Part shown: positions 11,388-23,837 of the stretch, piece by piece
How positions within the stretch are numbered: position 1 is the stretch's first letter
Layout of the letters: every line of letters begins with the position of its first letter
Assembly: GCF_958979055.1 (NCBI RefSeq)
Contig: NC_084897.1
Location: 21,367,628 to 21,431,627, forward strand
Origin: Alnus glutinosa
Taxonomy: Eukaryota > Streptophyta > Magnoliopsida > Fagales > Betulaceae
Reading direction: 5' to 3'
DNA: 64,000 nucleotides
Made by a program: the position numbers and the translations under genes
Notes under the pieces: generated by a model
Databases searched by the model: none
Told to the model about the DNA's origin: nothing
The model's input: only the letters and a program-made list of their open reading frames with translations

Positions 11388-12579
11388 ACACACGTAATAC
11401 TAAAACTTGATAATATAAACAAAACAAAATAAAGGAAAAATATTCATTGGTATATTTAATGCAAATGGGGTTGGGTTTAGCTGTGTTGGTTAAGGATTAA
11501 TTGGCTAACTTAGGTGTTGTAAAAAATACGGATCAAAGTCTATTACAATTTTTTCGATGGTTCAGATTTAATTATATTCTCTCCTTCTCATGGAAATCTC
11601 AAAATTAAATATAGACGGTTAAAAAACATCAAAAGACCTACTGTAATTTTTTACAGAACATAGCCAAATCCATTACAATATTATGGTCCATTTTGTTGCT
11701 AATGTCATACACATTCAGGAGGGGTCCTGCATGTGGGAAATTAATTAAACAAGAGCATGAGAATCGATCACGACCTAATGAGAACCAAAGACCTAATGAG
11801 AATCGATTAACTAGAACATGCATGCAGTACTTTCTTTTTTAATTTTTTGTAAAATTATTTGTTTTTTTAAACCGTAGATTATTTTTTAAATTCACAATTC
11901 ACTCTTGATCAGCTGCCTCCAAAGTTTAGCCTTAATAACAAAGAAAAATAGGGTGATAATTAATTAAGAATATGTGAAATCAAGGGTATTTATCCAACAA
12001 AATAAAATGGGGGGATATGGACAATTAACTTACCCCAAAAGAAGAAACGAAAAAAAAAGTCCAAGATTTCGATATATGCTAATTTTCTGTGTTCATACCA
12101 ACAAACACTTCACATGATTGCAGTTCCTAACATTTAGCTAGCCGCGCAAAAGTCCCATCACCATGCAAGTAGTACGTACTCTGTCTGTGTGTATGAAAGA
12201 GAGAGAGAGAGACAGACAGACGGACAGATCGAGAGAAAGAGGGGGGAAGGTGTGACGAAGCACTCAACATCTTGCACGGACAATTATTGTAATAGCTCCA
12301 TCGATGTTTGGATAAGCATTAATTCTGAGTTTCCTTTTTTTTTTTTTTTTTTTCCTTTTACTTCTTCTTCAAGCTTCGTTGGGTACGTAATTAATTACTA
12401 ATTAGAAAGCTTGGAAAGTAACAGTGTGCAAGATTAGAAGACGACAACATGAAGCATGCATACACATGATTTGTAAACCATGCTATGATAGGTAGCAAAT
12501 AATATAAGAGCATGTTTCACAACATAATGTCAGATGACCACTACCTAACAATTTGTTAATCTAATTTGTGATGATTTAT
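8901..12579. other. Intergenic, AT-rich with microsatellites
   Basis: No gene was recognised. Notable tracts are (AT)n at about 9286-9308, a 38-base poly-T at 9797-9834, (CT)n of about 43 bases at 11341-11383, and (GA)n near 12199-12212. A diverged copy of the GACACGATT repeat lies at 10800-11010. A duplicated GACCTAATGAGAA word sits at 11770-11800. Confidence 0.5.
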
Positions 12580-13512
12580 ACATTTTTGTTCAGTTGTTGT
12601 ATTTCATCCACCCTTAATTAGAAAGAAAAGAAAGAAAGAAAAAAAATTAATAATAAATTAAGCATGTCAATTCAACGAAGATGTATATGAGAAGGACATC
12701 AGAATGCAAAGAAGTATATATATATATATGAGAAATGCTTATTTCTGTTTTGGCATCCGTCTCCCGTACATTTTCGATGAGTTGGCATACTCCATCTATT
12801 GGGAATAATCCTGCTTGGCCCGGTCCACTTTCGGGAACTACAAGCCTCTGAGTTCACATTCGCTCGCTTGTGATCGTAGGTTCGTGGCCCATCAGATATG
12901 AACCTACAAGTACGAATACCTAGTAGCCTCGAGAAGATATTGTCTGGGACTGGAGCAATGGTCTATGGACTCGCTATACACGATCCTAAATATTTCGGAG
13001 TCGCACCCAGTCATTAGAAATCTGGGACTAAACTAATTCCAGATTCGTTGTCTGGAATCTTGCTTTAAGATTGTTAACGAAAGAATCTCGGTTTGAAAGG
13101 TAGAGAATCCCGAGTTAAGGCCTTACTCTGGTCTAGGTCAAAGAATAAAGAACATGAAACCCTAATGCAATGAGGGTTCTAATCATTTAGCCTATAAATA
13201 GGCTTATGCCTCAGGTATGAGAAACAGACTGAATTGTTGCGCCAAAACCTACTTTTCACTAAAATACTAACTTAGACATCAGAGTGATGAATGTAGGCCA
13301 CCCCGATGTGTTCTTTTGACATTATTTGTTTTGCAGTAATCTGGATACTTGAAGAACATCGAAGGGTGCATTATCTAGGCCATTCCAGAAACTGTACCAA
13401 TACCATCCACCCTTAATTAAAAAAAAAAAAAAAAAAAAACACCCACAAATGGTGAATGAAACATGTCAACTCAGCAAAGATGCATGCGAGATAGACGTCA
13501 GAACGCAAAGAA

Positions 13513-13555
<43 letters not shown>

Positions 13556-13740
13556 AAATGCGTAGTTATATTCTAGCGTCCATCCCGTTTATATTTTTGT
13601 TAAAGTTTGCATATTGTATCTACCCTTAATTAAAAAGAAAAAAACACTAATAACAAAATAAAATATGCTAATTCAATAAAAATATAAGCAAGATGAACGT
13701 CTGAATATAAAAAAGTACTTAGATATTCATGAAGGAAAGC
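12580..13740. repeat. Three-unit tandem array interrupted by a solo LTR
   Basis: Three diverged units share (C/T)CACCCTTAATTA, an A-rich tract, a CATGTCAA(T/C)TCA-like word, AAGATG, GACGTC(A/T)GAA and CAAAGAAGTATATATA. They begin near 12585, 13405 (unit two resumes after the LTR) and 13610. Unit length without the insert is about 190-215 bp, and length differences come mainly from the (AT)n tract. The LTR broke the junction between units one and two. Confidence 0.6.
12797..13402 (+). mobile_element. 606-bp solo LTR with TA...TA ends and 5-bp target-site duplication
   Basis: The element begins TATTGGGAAT and ends ACCAATA, so the terminal six bases TATTGG/CCAATA are perfect inverted repeats. 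CCATC flanks it on both sides (12792-12796 and 13403-13407). It interrupts the tandem array cleanly, so both edges can be checked against the uninterrupted units. Inside lies a TATA box, TATAAATA at 13193-13200, about two thirds of the way in, as expected for a U3/R border on the plus strand. There is no internal coding region, so recombination between two LTRs is the likely origin. The usual ends are TG...CA; TA...TA ends are known for some Copia elements. Confidence 0.75.
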
Positions 13741-15041
13741 TCTATCAAGAACAAACTTATATTAACATGACACAGATTGAGTGTAAAATTAAGAAACATG
13801 TAGAGGTAGGCAGCTAATAGTACAGGCTAAACCATGTTGATGTTATTATTGGTTAGGTCCATCTCATTTTCAGCAAATGCATATATTTTTTAATTTTTTA
13901 ATTTTTTTTTTTTTGTTATATATATTTAACCTTTGGTAATCATTGATAAAAGAGTCGTACGATACCATCATCCCTAAAAGCAACGCCCACAAAGACCAAA
14001 AGGCCCCTTAATTTCACTCAAATGTCGACAACATTCCTACACAGTCTGACCACTCGGAAAATACGAAGCTAGTGCACGTGAATAGCAGAATTTTTGTATT
14101 ATTGTCGGGTCCTTTTCGAGAACGATTCGATCAGTGCTCGCCCGTGACAGATAAGGTTATTTTGGTCAATCAAGGGTTTAGGGCGGCTTAAAAAGCAAAA
14201 GTGGCAGTTTTGGTATTTTAGTTTGCAATAAGTGGTATTTTTGGAAGATAAGTGCTTCTATAAAAAAATATCGCCAGATAGGACAAATTTTCAACTAGAA
14301 GGTCTCGTCGGCCAGAAATCACTAAAATAAATCAGATCGTGGGGACACAAAATAATTATATGCCTAAATGACCCCTAGGGTTATAAAAATCGTCCAAAAA
14401 CATAATTTTTTAATAACTTTTTTAAGAAATACACGTAAGTCCCTTAAACTCTCTTAAACTACTTCACTGTCATTGTTTTCATAAATTCTCAATTCTGTCA
14501 ATCTTTCTCTTAAACTACCGAAAAATATTAATGTCCTTCTTAATAACAAAATTGCCCTTTATAAAATTTTTAATTTTTTTTAAAAAATCTAACATAACAA
14601 AAAGTTATAAAAAAATCAAAAAATTAAAAATTAAAACGTGTTTTTCTTTCTTTCTTTTTTTGTTTTTTTTTTTTTTAATTTTTTTAATTTAATTTTCAGT
14701 TTATTCTTTTTTTTAAAAAAATCGCTCTTTTTCATATTTTCCTTCGTTTTTCTTAATTTTTTTTAATTTTTTTTTTATAGTTTCTATTTTTTTTTTTTTT
14801 TTTTAGTTTTAGTTTTTTTAGTTTTTTTTTTTATTATCTTAGGGTATAAGGATTTTCTTTTTGTTTTATTTTTATTTTTTATCCTAGTGGCATAATTTTA
14901 TTTTTAATTCGTGTCATTTATTTGACGAAAAAGTAAAAGGGAGGTTGAAAATTAGATTTGACACGAAAGTCGAGTTTCAAAATAGAAAATCATGAAATCA
15001 GAAACTTGATTTTAAAGTCATGTTAAGAAAATTTAAGATCC

Positions 15042-15072
<31 letters not shown>

Positions 15073-16130
15073 ATTATGGAGAGAATTCTGTCTCATCTTT
15101 TTGAACATTTAAAATATTCTTATTATAAAAACAATAATAATATTATAAAGAAACAATAAAAATAAAAGAAAAAAGTACTAATATGAGTTTATTTCTCATT
15201 CAAATATGAGATTACGTACGTGCCTAAAGCTCATGTACTTCCAAAAAGAAAAAAGAAAAAAAAAGAATGGTATTTTCTCTTTAGAATGAATTATGGACAT
15301 TTGGACCAACATCTACCACACATGATTTTTAGTCAATAATTAATGATTTTGGGATGGAAAAATTAATGTATAATTCCAAATGAAAGGAAGTCAAAACTAA
15401 GAAATTTATTTGACCTAAGTTCTAAGTCCTATATACATATTACATCATGATAAGAACTACACAAGAAATTCATAAAGACCATAAGGCCAATGTGGGGCAC
15501 TAGTCTTGAGGAATAGTCTCACTCAAGCTGAAGAGCTTTCAAGAATTATAATTAGATGGAAGCTTAATTAAAAACAAAATAAATAAATAGACATTGATTG
15601 AGGCAATGAGGGGGGAAAATGGCATGCATTTGACAGAAATAGAACATGATAATCTTAAAGAGAGCTTAACTAAACAAGATTTGCCAACTGATCAAAGATA
15701 ATTAAGATTTTAAGCTTATTTGAGTTTAGTAATTAGCTAGTTAACTAATTAAACAAGATTTGTTTCAATGCTTGTTTTCTAAAAACGCACAAAAAAATCA
15801 ACTTTTGGATCAATAAGGGCTTGAAAAAAATAAAAATTAATGACTAATTTTCACTACCGCGTCATTTTATTTATATAATAATCGACTAAATAATTTTTTT
15901 ATTTTTTATTTTTTTAAAAAAATTAAAAATAAAAAGACATCTTTTCAAAACACGAAGGTCCCCCCATCTGCTCTGACATCCTGTGACTATTTCTGATTTG
16001 CTCAAGCAACAAGATTAGAAGGGCATTCCCGTAAATACCGAACATGGTTAGGGGCATATATCTGTCGCCCCATCCAACAGTGCCTTAATAAAAGCATATT
16101 ACATATATATATATATATATATATTCAATT
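13741..16130. other. Intergenic, very AT-rich
   Basis: No gene was recognised. It contains T-rich low-complexity sequence (14560-14900), (AT)n at 15043-15070 and 16102-16124, and a remnant of the TAATCGACTAAATAAT MITE family at about 15830-15895. The last few hundred bases must include the promoter of the IDD gene, but no element can be named with confidence. Confidence 0.45.
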
Positions 16131-16210
16131 ATCCATACAAGGCCAAAGAAGACCAGGTTCTTGTGTTCATCATATCTCGTGGCAGCAAGAACTCTCTTTC
16201 TCCACCAGAA

Positions 16211-16246
16211 ATGAAGGAGAATTTCCTGGTTTTTGTCTTCCTATAG
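16211..16246 (+). promoter_or_regulatory. Upstream open reading frame in the IDD 5' leader
   Basis: An ATG at 16211 opens an 11-codon frame (MKENFLVFVFL) ending at TAG 16244-16246, about 200 bases before the IDD start. If the leader starts upstream of it, it could dampen translation of the main frame. Transcript start is unknown, so its presence in the mRNA is inferred. Confidence 0.3.
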
Positions 16247-16448
16247 CTGCAACAAATCCCCTCTTTTCTGTTTTTTAATTTGTTTTGTTTTTTTTATTTA
16301 TCATTTTATACACAATCTTCCCATAGAGCAGCAGCAAGAACAATAAAAGAGAGAAAGAAACAAGAGAGTTTGGAAAGGAGAGAAAGACAAGAGACAAAAA
16401 AGGTTTCAATAATAGCCGCTACCTCTTTTTTATCCTTTTCTTCCTTCA

Positions 16449-19400
16449 ATGTCAAATATCACAGGTGGCGATGGTGGGAGCTTCTCTTCAGGCAATACTG
16501 GCGGAGAAGAAGTTCAACAACAGCAAGAGCTGCTGAATCACTTCAACCACAGCAGCAATGGCTCCACCGCTAAACAACAGCAGCCTCCAACTGTTAAGAA
16601 GAAAAGAAACCAGCCAGGAACACCAGGTCTTTTATTTTCAGTATTTCTCCTTTCCTTTCTTTTCTTTTTTTCTTTTTTTTTTTTAAAAAAATATCAGCTG
16701 GGAAAAATAGAAACTTCCTGGCTTTTACATGCTTAATGCTTGATTTTAATTTCAAAATAGTCCTTTTAGTGCATGATTTGATCCAAAGGTCAAATGGGTT
16801 TTCGAGAGTTAAAGTTTTTGGCTGCCTTTTACATGCTAACTTATAATCTTTCTGAATGAAAGGACCAAAAGAAAGGCTGTGGATCAGAAAGATTCCAGTC
16901 AGTTCAAGGTAGCCATGAAGTAGGTTAATTTTCCAACTTTCCTTTTTTCTTTTCGTTTTTTTCTTTTTTTTTTTTCTTCTGGGTGCCACAAAAATGGGGA
17001 ATTATTGATGTCTAAGTAGTTGAACGGGGTTCAATTATTGACTTGGGATTACAATCATTGTAGCAAACTGTTTGCTTGCCTTGGCCGCCCTCCTCCTTTT
17101 TCTTTATATATTTTTGTTTTTGACTGTTTGAGGTAAAGAAATGCATATATATCCTTAATTATTTCAACTTTTTTTTTTTTTTTTTTTCATTTTCATAAGC
17201 TTGATGCATGCCACCAGCCAAAAATTTTCAAGAATTCAATTGAGAAAGCATGGAAAAATAATCCTCCTAAAGTTATAAAAGCATGAAGCCAGCTAACAAA
17301 TTAAATAAAAATAAAAATAAAAACTTCAACTTTTCCATTGCATTTCTTATATTTTAATTGGTTCCATGGAAACCAATGAAAAGATTTGAAGGACATTAAT
17401 TATTTAATTATCGTTTTATATATATATATATATATAAAATTAATCTATGTGCATGCAGACCCAACAGCTGAAGTCATCGCTCTATCACCGACCGCCCTTA
17501 TGGCTACAAACAGATTTGTATGCGAGATTTGCAAAAAGGGGTTCCAAAGGGACCAAAACCTTCAACTGCATCGGCGAGGCCACAATCTGCCATGGAAGCT
17601 TAAGCAAAGAACCAGCACCGAAATCAGGAAGCGGGTCTATGTTTGCCCCGAGGCTTCATGCGTCCATCACAACCCGGCCCGTGCATTAGGCGATCTTACT
17701 GGGATTAAGAAGCATTTCTGCCGAAAACATGGTGAGAAAAAATGGAAATGTGAGAAATGCTCCAAGAAGTACGCCGTTCAATCTGATTGGAAAGCTCATT
17801 TGAAGACCTGTGGCACTAGAGAATACAAGTGCGACTGTGGCACCATCTTCTCCAGGTTCAATTCTTACTCCAACTATATATCTATATATATTTTACTTTT
17901 ATGAAATGAGAAACGCTATTTAGTAGATTGTTATACAACTGTCATCTATATGACTGCTATCAAATATCACGTCATCCCAGTCGTATATCATTATACTGAA
18001 TAACGTACATTAATCTTACAAAATTGCTTGTGCATGAACAATTTGAACCTTTCACGAGATCTTTGATTAACTCATGTGGTTAATTGGATTATGCAGATTG
18101 TCTAAGAATATAGTTTTTGTTTCTTAGTAAGATCTAGACTTTTTCGTGTAAAAAGTGCTAGCTTTACTTAAAGTCTTAGTTTGACTAAACACCTTAATTA
18201 ATAAAGCTGTTTAAGCTGAGGTCCTAATCTTTCATTTGATTTAATTATCATAGGGTTATATTATATATACAATAAAGTTGATACCTTAAAATAATAATAA
18301 GTTCATCTTAGAGCACTCGTAACAATATATATATATATATATAAATTCTTTAAATTTAGGGAATTGAACTACTTTTTACTTTCCTATTCAAATACACTCC
18401 ACAATAGGGACAAAATCCTCTCCATTTCATAGTCGGGATATATTTATATTAGACATTCATCCCCTAACCATCTCTTACAAATCTTCATATAACAAAGTTT
18501 CAAATCTACCATCGAATTTCAAATTCAATTGTGAATTTTTAAAATGAGATGGGTTGGGGATGGATTGTATCATTTTCTTATATTAAAAGTTTGTGCATAT
18601 AACAATGTATATAATTTTATATCATATAACTTTTTTAAAAGACGTGCTAAGTGCTAACATTGACTTTGTATAAAACGTAAAATGTGCCAACTTTAAATCT
18701 GGCCCATGAAAATGATACTATCAATTTCATTTGAAATAGAGAAGATCCTATTCGATTTCCATAATAACTTCCCTTATCATTTCTCTATAATATTTAAATA
18801 TTCTTTTACATCAATGTTAGGAGAAAAAAAAAAAAAAAGAAGAAGAAGAAAGAGAAAGCATTTTTTTTTTCCCCGAATAAATTAAGGATAAGGGAAGCTA
18901 AAGTGTTTCCCTAAATCTTGTATACCAGTACTAGTGTAACTTTCCCTTGGTTTAGGAAATGGAAGGAGAATCTTCTTAACGAGGGTTTTTGAAGATTTTT
19001 CTTAACTTTAAAAAAGGAAAATAGGTATAGAAAAAAAGATATGATATGTTAAATCACCGCTTATCTCAAAAACTTAAGCTGATAGGAAAATATATATTTT
19101 AATTATTTAATCAATACTCACTCCTCCTTACCTTCACATGTAGGTTCAAACTCCATTTCAACATGTGAAATATTTAATCGAAATATGGGTAAATAACTGA
19201 GACAAAGTGCGAACTCATGAACTTTGACTTTGATTTCATGTTAAATTATCACATATTTCAAAAGCTTAAACTGATAGGAATAGATAAATTTAATCATTTA
19301 ATCAATACTTTTAACATGTTATATATCCTTACTCGGTCCTTTTCTTATTCTTAATTCTCTGGCTACTGACGTGAATCGACAATGCCATGTAGCATGAAAG

Positions 19401-19501
19401 AATATCTACAAAAAAGTTGCTCTTAATGACAAGAGAATACAAACGAGGAATTAATGACAAAAAGAGAAAAGAAAAAGAAATGAACTCGTAATTATCAGGA
19501 A

Positions 19502-19539
<38 letters not shown>

Positions 19540-20514
19540 CGTACTGCTTCGCTGTTATGCAGGAGAGATAGCTTCATCACTCACAGAGCCTTCTGTGATG
19601 CCCTATCTGATGAAAACAACAAAGCAAAGCAAGGATTATTGTCAACCATGGGATCAAACTTACAAGGCCAAGTCTCCGATCTCATCTCCTCAATGCCCAT
19701 CAACAATAACAATCCGAGATCATCAAGTAGTGGAACTTCCGGATTCGACCAAACTGATGCCAAGGCTCCTGTACTATCGTTGCCTCCAAAACCCATGAAC
19801 AATATGACTGCAGGAAATCTCTTTAGCAATCCAAGAAGCCTTTCTTCTTCCTCCTCTCATTCCCTTCCACCCACCATGAATTCTTCAAGCATTTTCGACG
19901 GAAACGGACACCTATTCCCCGGCTCCGCCCTCATGTCGGCGACGGCTTTGTTGCAGAAAGCGGCTCAAATGGGCGCAACGGCAAGTACTGCGAGTGGCAT
20001 GAACCGTCCACTAATGCCGAACAGCTTTGTTACAAGCCTGGCACCGCCATCTTTTGGTGCAATGCAGCCCCAAATGAATGATCGTGATCAACCGTTCGCA
20101 AACCAGTTCATCCAAAAAGGCGGCCAACACGAAATTTCATCGCAGTTTCTGCATGCGAATGGGATGCTTGATAACTTGGGAATGTCCAATATGGAAATGT
20201 TGAACGGTCTACTGGACCAAAACAATTCACTATTGATGAAGAACATGAAGCATGACAGCAGCAACGGTAACATTAGCGCGTTGCATGGGGGAAATTCAAA
20301 TGGCGGTGCTAATGGAGCAACGGTAAGTAGGGATAATATGACGACTGTGGATTTCTTGGGGCTTGGAGGAGGAGCAAGGCGTGGGAATTCTTATGAAAAG
20401 CAGCAGCAACAAAAGCACAAAGAAATGGGGTTTGAAGGAATTGGCCAAAGAATTCAGGGATTGAGTCACTTTCAGCAACAACCATTCATGGAAAAATCCA
20501 TATGGGATGTTTAA
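16449..20514 (+). CDS. IDD: INDETERMINATE-domain (IDD) C2H2 zinc-finger transcription factor
   Basis: Exons 16449-16626, 17459-17855 and 19563-20514 join in frame to give 508 residues; all junctions are GT-AG. The start ATG precedes MSNITGGDGGSFSSGN. A basic nuclear signal KKKRNQPGTPDPTAEVIALS lies at 49-69. The ID domain follows: finger 1 (C81, C84, with FQRDQNLQLHRRGHNLPWK), finger 2 (CPEASCVHHNPARALGDLTG), and two C2HC fingers (CEKCSKKYAVQSDWKAHLKT and CDCGTIFSRRDSF), up to about residue 205. The C-terminal region is Ser/Asn/Gln-rich and keeps the family motifs MSATALLQKAAQMG (316-329) and VDFLGLGG (454-461). IDD proteins bind AGACAA-type sites and partner with GRAS proteins such as SHR, SCR and DELLA. 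Within the family it resembles the IDD4/5/6/7 group, but the exact orthologue was not settled. Confidence 0.95.
17905..18005. repeat. MITE fragment in IDD intron 2
   Basis: GCTATTTAGTAGATTGTTAT and CAACTGTCAT here match the arms of the elements at 6118-6535. ATCACGTCATCCCAGTCGTA and ATCATTATACTGAATAACGT give the other, inverted end. The intron (17856-19562) is otherwise AT-rich and ends with a (CT)n tract at about 19506-19536, just before the acceptor. Confidence 0.45.
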
Positions 20515-21259
20515 GAGTACTCTTAAACATTGTTTTTTTCAATCTCTTCAACACCGACTTCCAAGGAAAAAAAAAAACAAAAAGAAAATACTTAATTCCT
20601 AGTACTCCTTGATGTAATGAATTTTTCCCCTATATTTTCTTACGTCTATATTTTTGTTCCCAACTGACATTAGTCGTGGAAGAATTCTAGTGCCTTGCTA
20701 AAGAGTAATGAGGCATATTGAACCTCAGACGTACGTGATAAATATTTCAGAAAAAGATCGACGTCGACGATGAAGAAAAAGAAAAGAATTTAGAATGTTT
20801 TGAATTCGTAAGACCGAAACCGTTCAACATTTAAATGAGAGGTTTAGATATATGTTCCATTACTAACACTGAAAAAGATATAATTTATTTATTTTAATAG
20901 GAGTTATAGTATGTATAATCAAGGTTATTGAGTATTAATCTACGAGAAACTTTGAATGCATGTATCAATAAATGCCAGAAAACATGTTTCTGGCACTTAA
21001 TTAGTGCCACTAATTAATGCAGTGTCTGAAAAGTTGCGATTACTAGCATATACGACATATGCCAGATTATCCTGACATATGTTTTTTGAGGAAGAGTTTG
21101 CTCTTTCTGGTGCATATATGCCCATGCCCCGGGAAGAGTTTGATATTCCTTGCACATGGATATACGTTAGGAAGCCAACAATTATATTTAATTAATTTGT
21201 ACTAATCTCGTTGAACCAAGCTATATAATTTGAAAATCTATAAAATCGGTTTCCCTGAT
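20515..21259. other. IDD 3' UTR and downstream spacer
   Basis: The first 150 bases probably form the 3' UTR, with an A-rich tract and TGATGTAATGAATTTT. Short inverted words such as TGCCAGAAAACATGTTTCTG and GCATATACGACATATGC (20970-21065) suggest an old repeat. No further gene is seen. Confidence 0.4.
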
Positions 21260-21510
21260 AAACAAAAAATCATACATTATACACAAATCTTGATAAACTA
21301 ATTACTTAAACATGTTCTGATAAACAAATTCATAAACAAACTAAACATCATCCACAATTACTAAAAATGTTCTTATAAAAAAACTAAACATCATCCACCA
21401 TAACATATCCTAATAAATTAAATTCTTAAACAAATCCTAATAAACAAATGAAACATCATTCACAATAACCATTAGTGATAAACAAATTAAACATCATAGA
21501 TCCTTGATAA
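21260..21510. repeat. Degenerate tandem repeat
   Basis: About five imperfect units share CTAATAAACAAAT or CTGATAAACAAA followed by AAACATCATCCACAATAAC. Spacing is about 40-65 bases and no unit is exact. No coding content is seen. Confidence 0.45.
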
Positions 21511-21959
21511 ACTAAAACATTTGTTGTTCCCACAAAATGCTTCCTTTTAGTTTCTTTGTCATTCACTACTGAACTTTGGGAATTTCCAAAGTATTTCTCT
21601 AAAAGTTGGTTTCCAAGTGAGATGGTGACACATCACTTAAGAACCAACTTTTGGAAGAAAAAATAAAATAAAATCGGAAGTGTAGCATTTCTCTAATGCA
21701 ACTTTACTCTAGTTTTACTCTCCATTAGTTTTTCCATAATTAAGCTAATGGAAAATCTTGAATAATATTTTCTTCCCATAAGCAAAAACGTATTTGGAAA
21801 ACGGCGTTCGTTAGAGAATTGAAAAAATGGGAAACGTTTCCATAGCCATCAAGCCGTAAGGATTGTGTGTGTTCAGCGAGCAGCGAATTAACTCGTAAGA
21901 TAAGATGGCTTCCCTCGAACAAAGGGTACTTCGTGTAAGAAAAGTACGCATGGTTTTGA

Positions 21960-23558
21960 CAAAAGGACATGAGGTTATTAGAAAGCTTGGTTTCGATTCA
22001 AGATGGGTACAGTTGGTTTTGACATGTATTAGTATTGTATCTTACTTGGTTATCATCAATGGGAAATCTCATGGGCATATTATACCTAACATAAGCAAAA
22101 ATACATTTGAAAAACGACGTTCGTTAGAGGATTGCAAAAGTGGGGAACGTTTTCAAATATGTGCAAGAAAAGTTTGAATTTTGATTATAGGTCTTACAAA
22201 AGGACAAGGGGTTATGGGGAAGCTTGGATTTAATCAAGATGGGTTTAGTTGGTAATTTTGACATCTATTAGTATTGTATCTTATGTGGTTATCATATGGG
22301 CAACTTCAAAGGACATATAATACCTAAGGAATTAGACAATGAGACTCTTTATCCCCTTACTTCTTATATTCTTTGTGTAGAGGCACTTAGCTCTCTCCCC
22401 CACTTGATAGAGTACAATATATGGTGCGTTAACAAGAGATTCAATTACTAAAAGAGGCTAGGGCCAAGGTTAAACCATTTTTTCTTTTTGCTAATGATAG
22501 TCTTATTCTTTGCAAAGCAAACTCATTATAATGGTGTAGAAATTTATAATTGTGTAGCAGGTGTTAGAAATTTATTAAAAGAAAAAAAGTGCATTAGGCT
22601 AGAAGCTCAATAAGGAGAAAACATCCATTTTTCCCGGTAATAATACCACTCATGAGGCAAAAGCACGTGTTGATACAGTTTTCTGGTAGGTGATGTTTCA
22701 CTCTATAATTCCCCTGATGATTCGACTTTGTTGTTCACGATCTGCAAAGCAATGAACACTGTATCAGGGGGTGCCGGCAATCCCCCTCCGATGTTTGAGT
22801 CAGAGAGTATTGATTGTTATTTCAGAAAGACAGTGTGCTTAAAATAATTGAGTCTAGGGTTATACCTATTATAAATGTGTATTTATAGGCTTAGAGGTAG
22901 CAACAAACCTAACGGCTTGACCTAATATCATTTAGGACTTTAACTATGGGATGATCATGCATGGGTCTGGTGATCTACAACCTTTATGAGTGAAAAATTT
23001 CCCTAACAGTACAAATTCTTGAAATTGCTAGCTAGGTTCAATCCACTCAAAGTTATGACAAATACTTGGGGCTATCGGCTATGATTGGTAAATCCATAAC
23101 CAAAACTTTTAAAAACATTAAGGACATGATTTGGAATAGAATGAACAACAGAAAGTTAAATTCTTATCCCAAACGGAAGAAAATTATATTAAAAGCAGTT
23201 ATTCAAGCAATCTCTACATATGTCATGACTGCATGAGTGCATTTAAACTGCCTAAGATTTTGTGTCAGGACATTAACTTGATGATGCTCAAGTTCTGGTG
23301 GGATCAACATGAGAAAGATTGTTGAATTTATTGAATAAGCTAAGAAACGATAGGATTTTCAAAGATTCAAGGTGGCTTTGGATTTCGAGATTTAGAGAGT
23401 TTTAACAAGGCTTTTTTTTTTTTATGCAAGACAATGTTGGAGGTTTTTACTAATATGGAATCTTTTATTAGCTGCAAGAATTTTTAAAGCTAAGTGCTAT
23501 CTAGATGGTAATCTTTTGGAAGCAAGTTTAGGCAAAAGACCTCATATGCTTGGAGAAG

Positions 23559-23590
<32 letters not shown>

Positions 23591-23690
23591 AATTAAGCTG
23601 GTGATCTCCTCAAAGCAGGGCTTCAATGGAGGATAGAAGATGGTGCTCAAGTAAATGTCTGGACGGAAAAATGGCTGCCAACCCTTTCAA
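21960..23690 (+). pseudogene. Decayed L1-type LINE, reverse-transcriptase region
   Basis: Frame-broken translation shows LINE reverse-transcriptase hallmarks: KLGFDSRWVQLVLTCISIVS followed by YLVIINGKSHGHIIP (21985-22090), YILCVEALSSL (22365-22400), and an FANDSLILCKA block (about 22485-22520) in place of the catalytic FADDS. Then come LNKEKTSIFF (22608-22640), KYLGLSAMIGKS (about 23060), an LKFWWDQHEK block (23290-23320), SYAWRS, and AGLQWRIEDGAQVNVWTEKW (23615-23680). Many stops and frameshifts show it is dead. The first segment occurs twice (about 21950-22090 and 22185-22330), and an unrelated LTR is nested at 22680-23010. Confidence 0.75.
22680..23010 (-). mobile_element. Nested solo LTR inside the LINE
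   Basis: LINE homology stops near 22679 and resumes near 23012 with ACAAATTCTTG. ACAGT occurs at both edges, as expected for a 5-bp target-site duplication. Read on the minus strand, the insert starts TGTTAGGGAAATTT (taking three bases of the flank). It has a TATA box CCTATAAATACACATT and then CATCGGAGGGGGATTGCCGG, a word set typical of plant LTRs just downstream of the TATA box. There is no internal domain, so it is a solo or truncated LTR. Confidence 0.6.
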
Positions 23691-23837
23691 AATTTCGAAG
23701 TTAAAAAGGGAGCAAATCTTTTAGCAAGTCGCAAGACAATGCCACTGTCGAAGGAGAAGATACGAAACGACATATGTAGTACGAGCAAGAAGGTTAAAAT
23801 TGTCAATTACGCAGTGGCACAAGGAAAAAAAAAATGT

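Noticed and set aside
12189-12401. A 70-codon frame starting in a (GA)n tract
   Set aside because: Low-complexity Arg/Glu repeats from a microsatellite; no family.
16280-16573. A plus-strand frame overlapping the IDD start in another register
   Set aside because: The IDD frame carries the conserved nuclear signal and splices into the zinc fingers; this frame does not continue into any exon.
17386-17458. Extending IDD exon 2 upstream to the ATG at 17386
   Set aside because: The stretch is an AT microsatellite intron ending in GCATGCAG; joining to exon 1 at 17459 gives the conserved NQPGTPDPTAEV sequence.
21260-21510. Regular short repeats that might suggest a CRISPR array
   Set aside because: Units are imperfect, spacing is irregular, and the context is plant nuclear DNA; a degenerate tandem repeat is the better reading.
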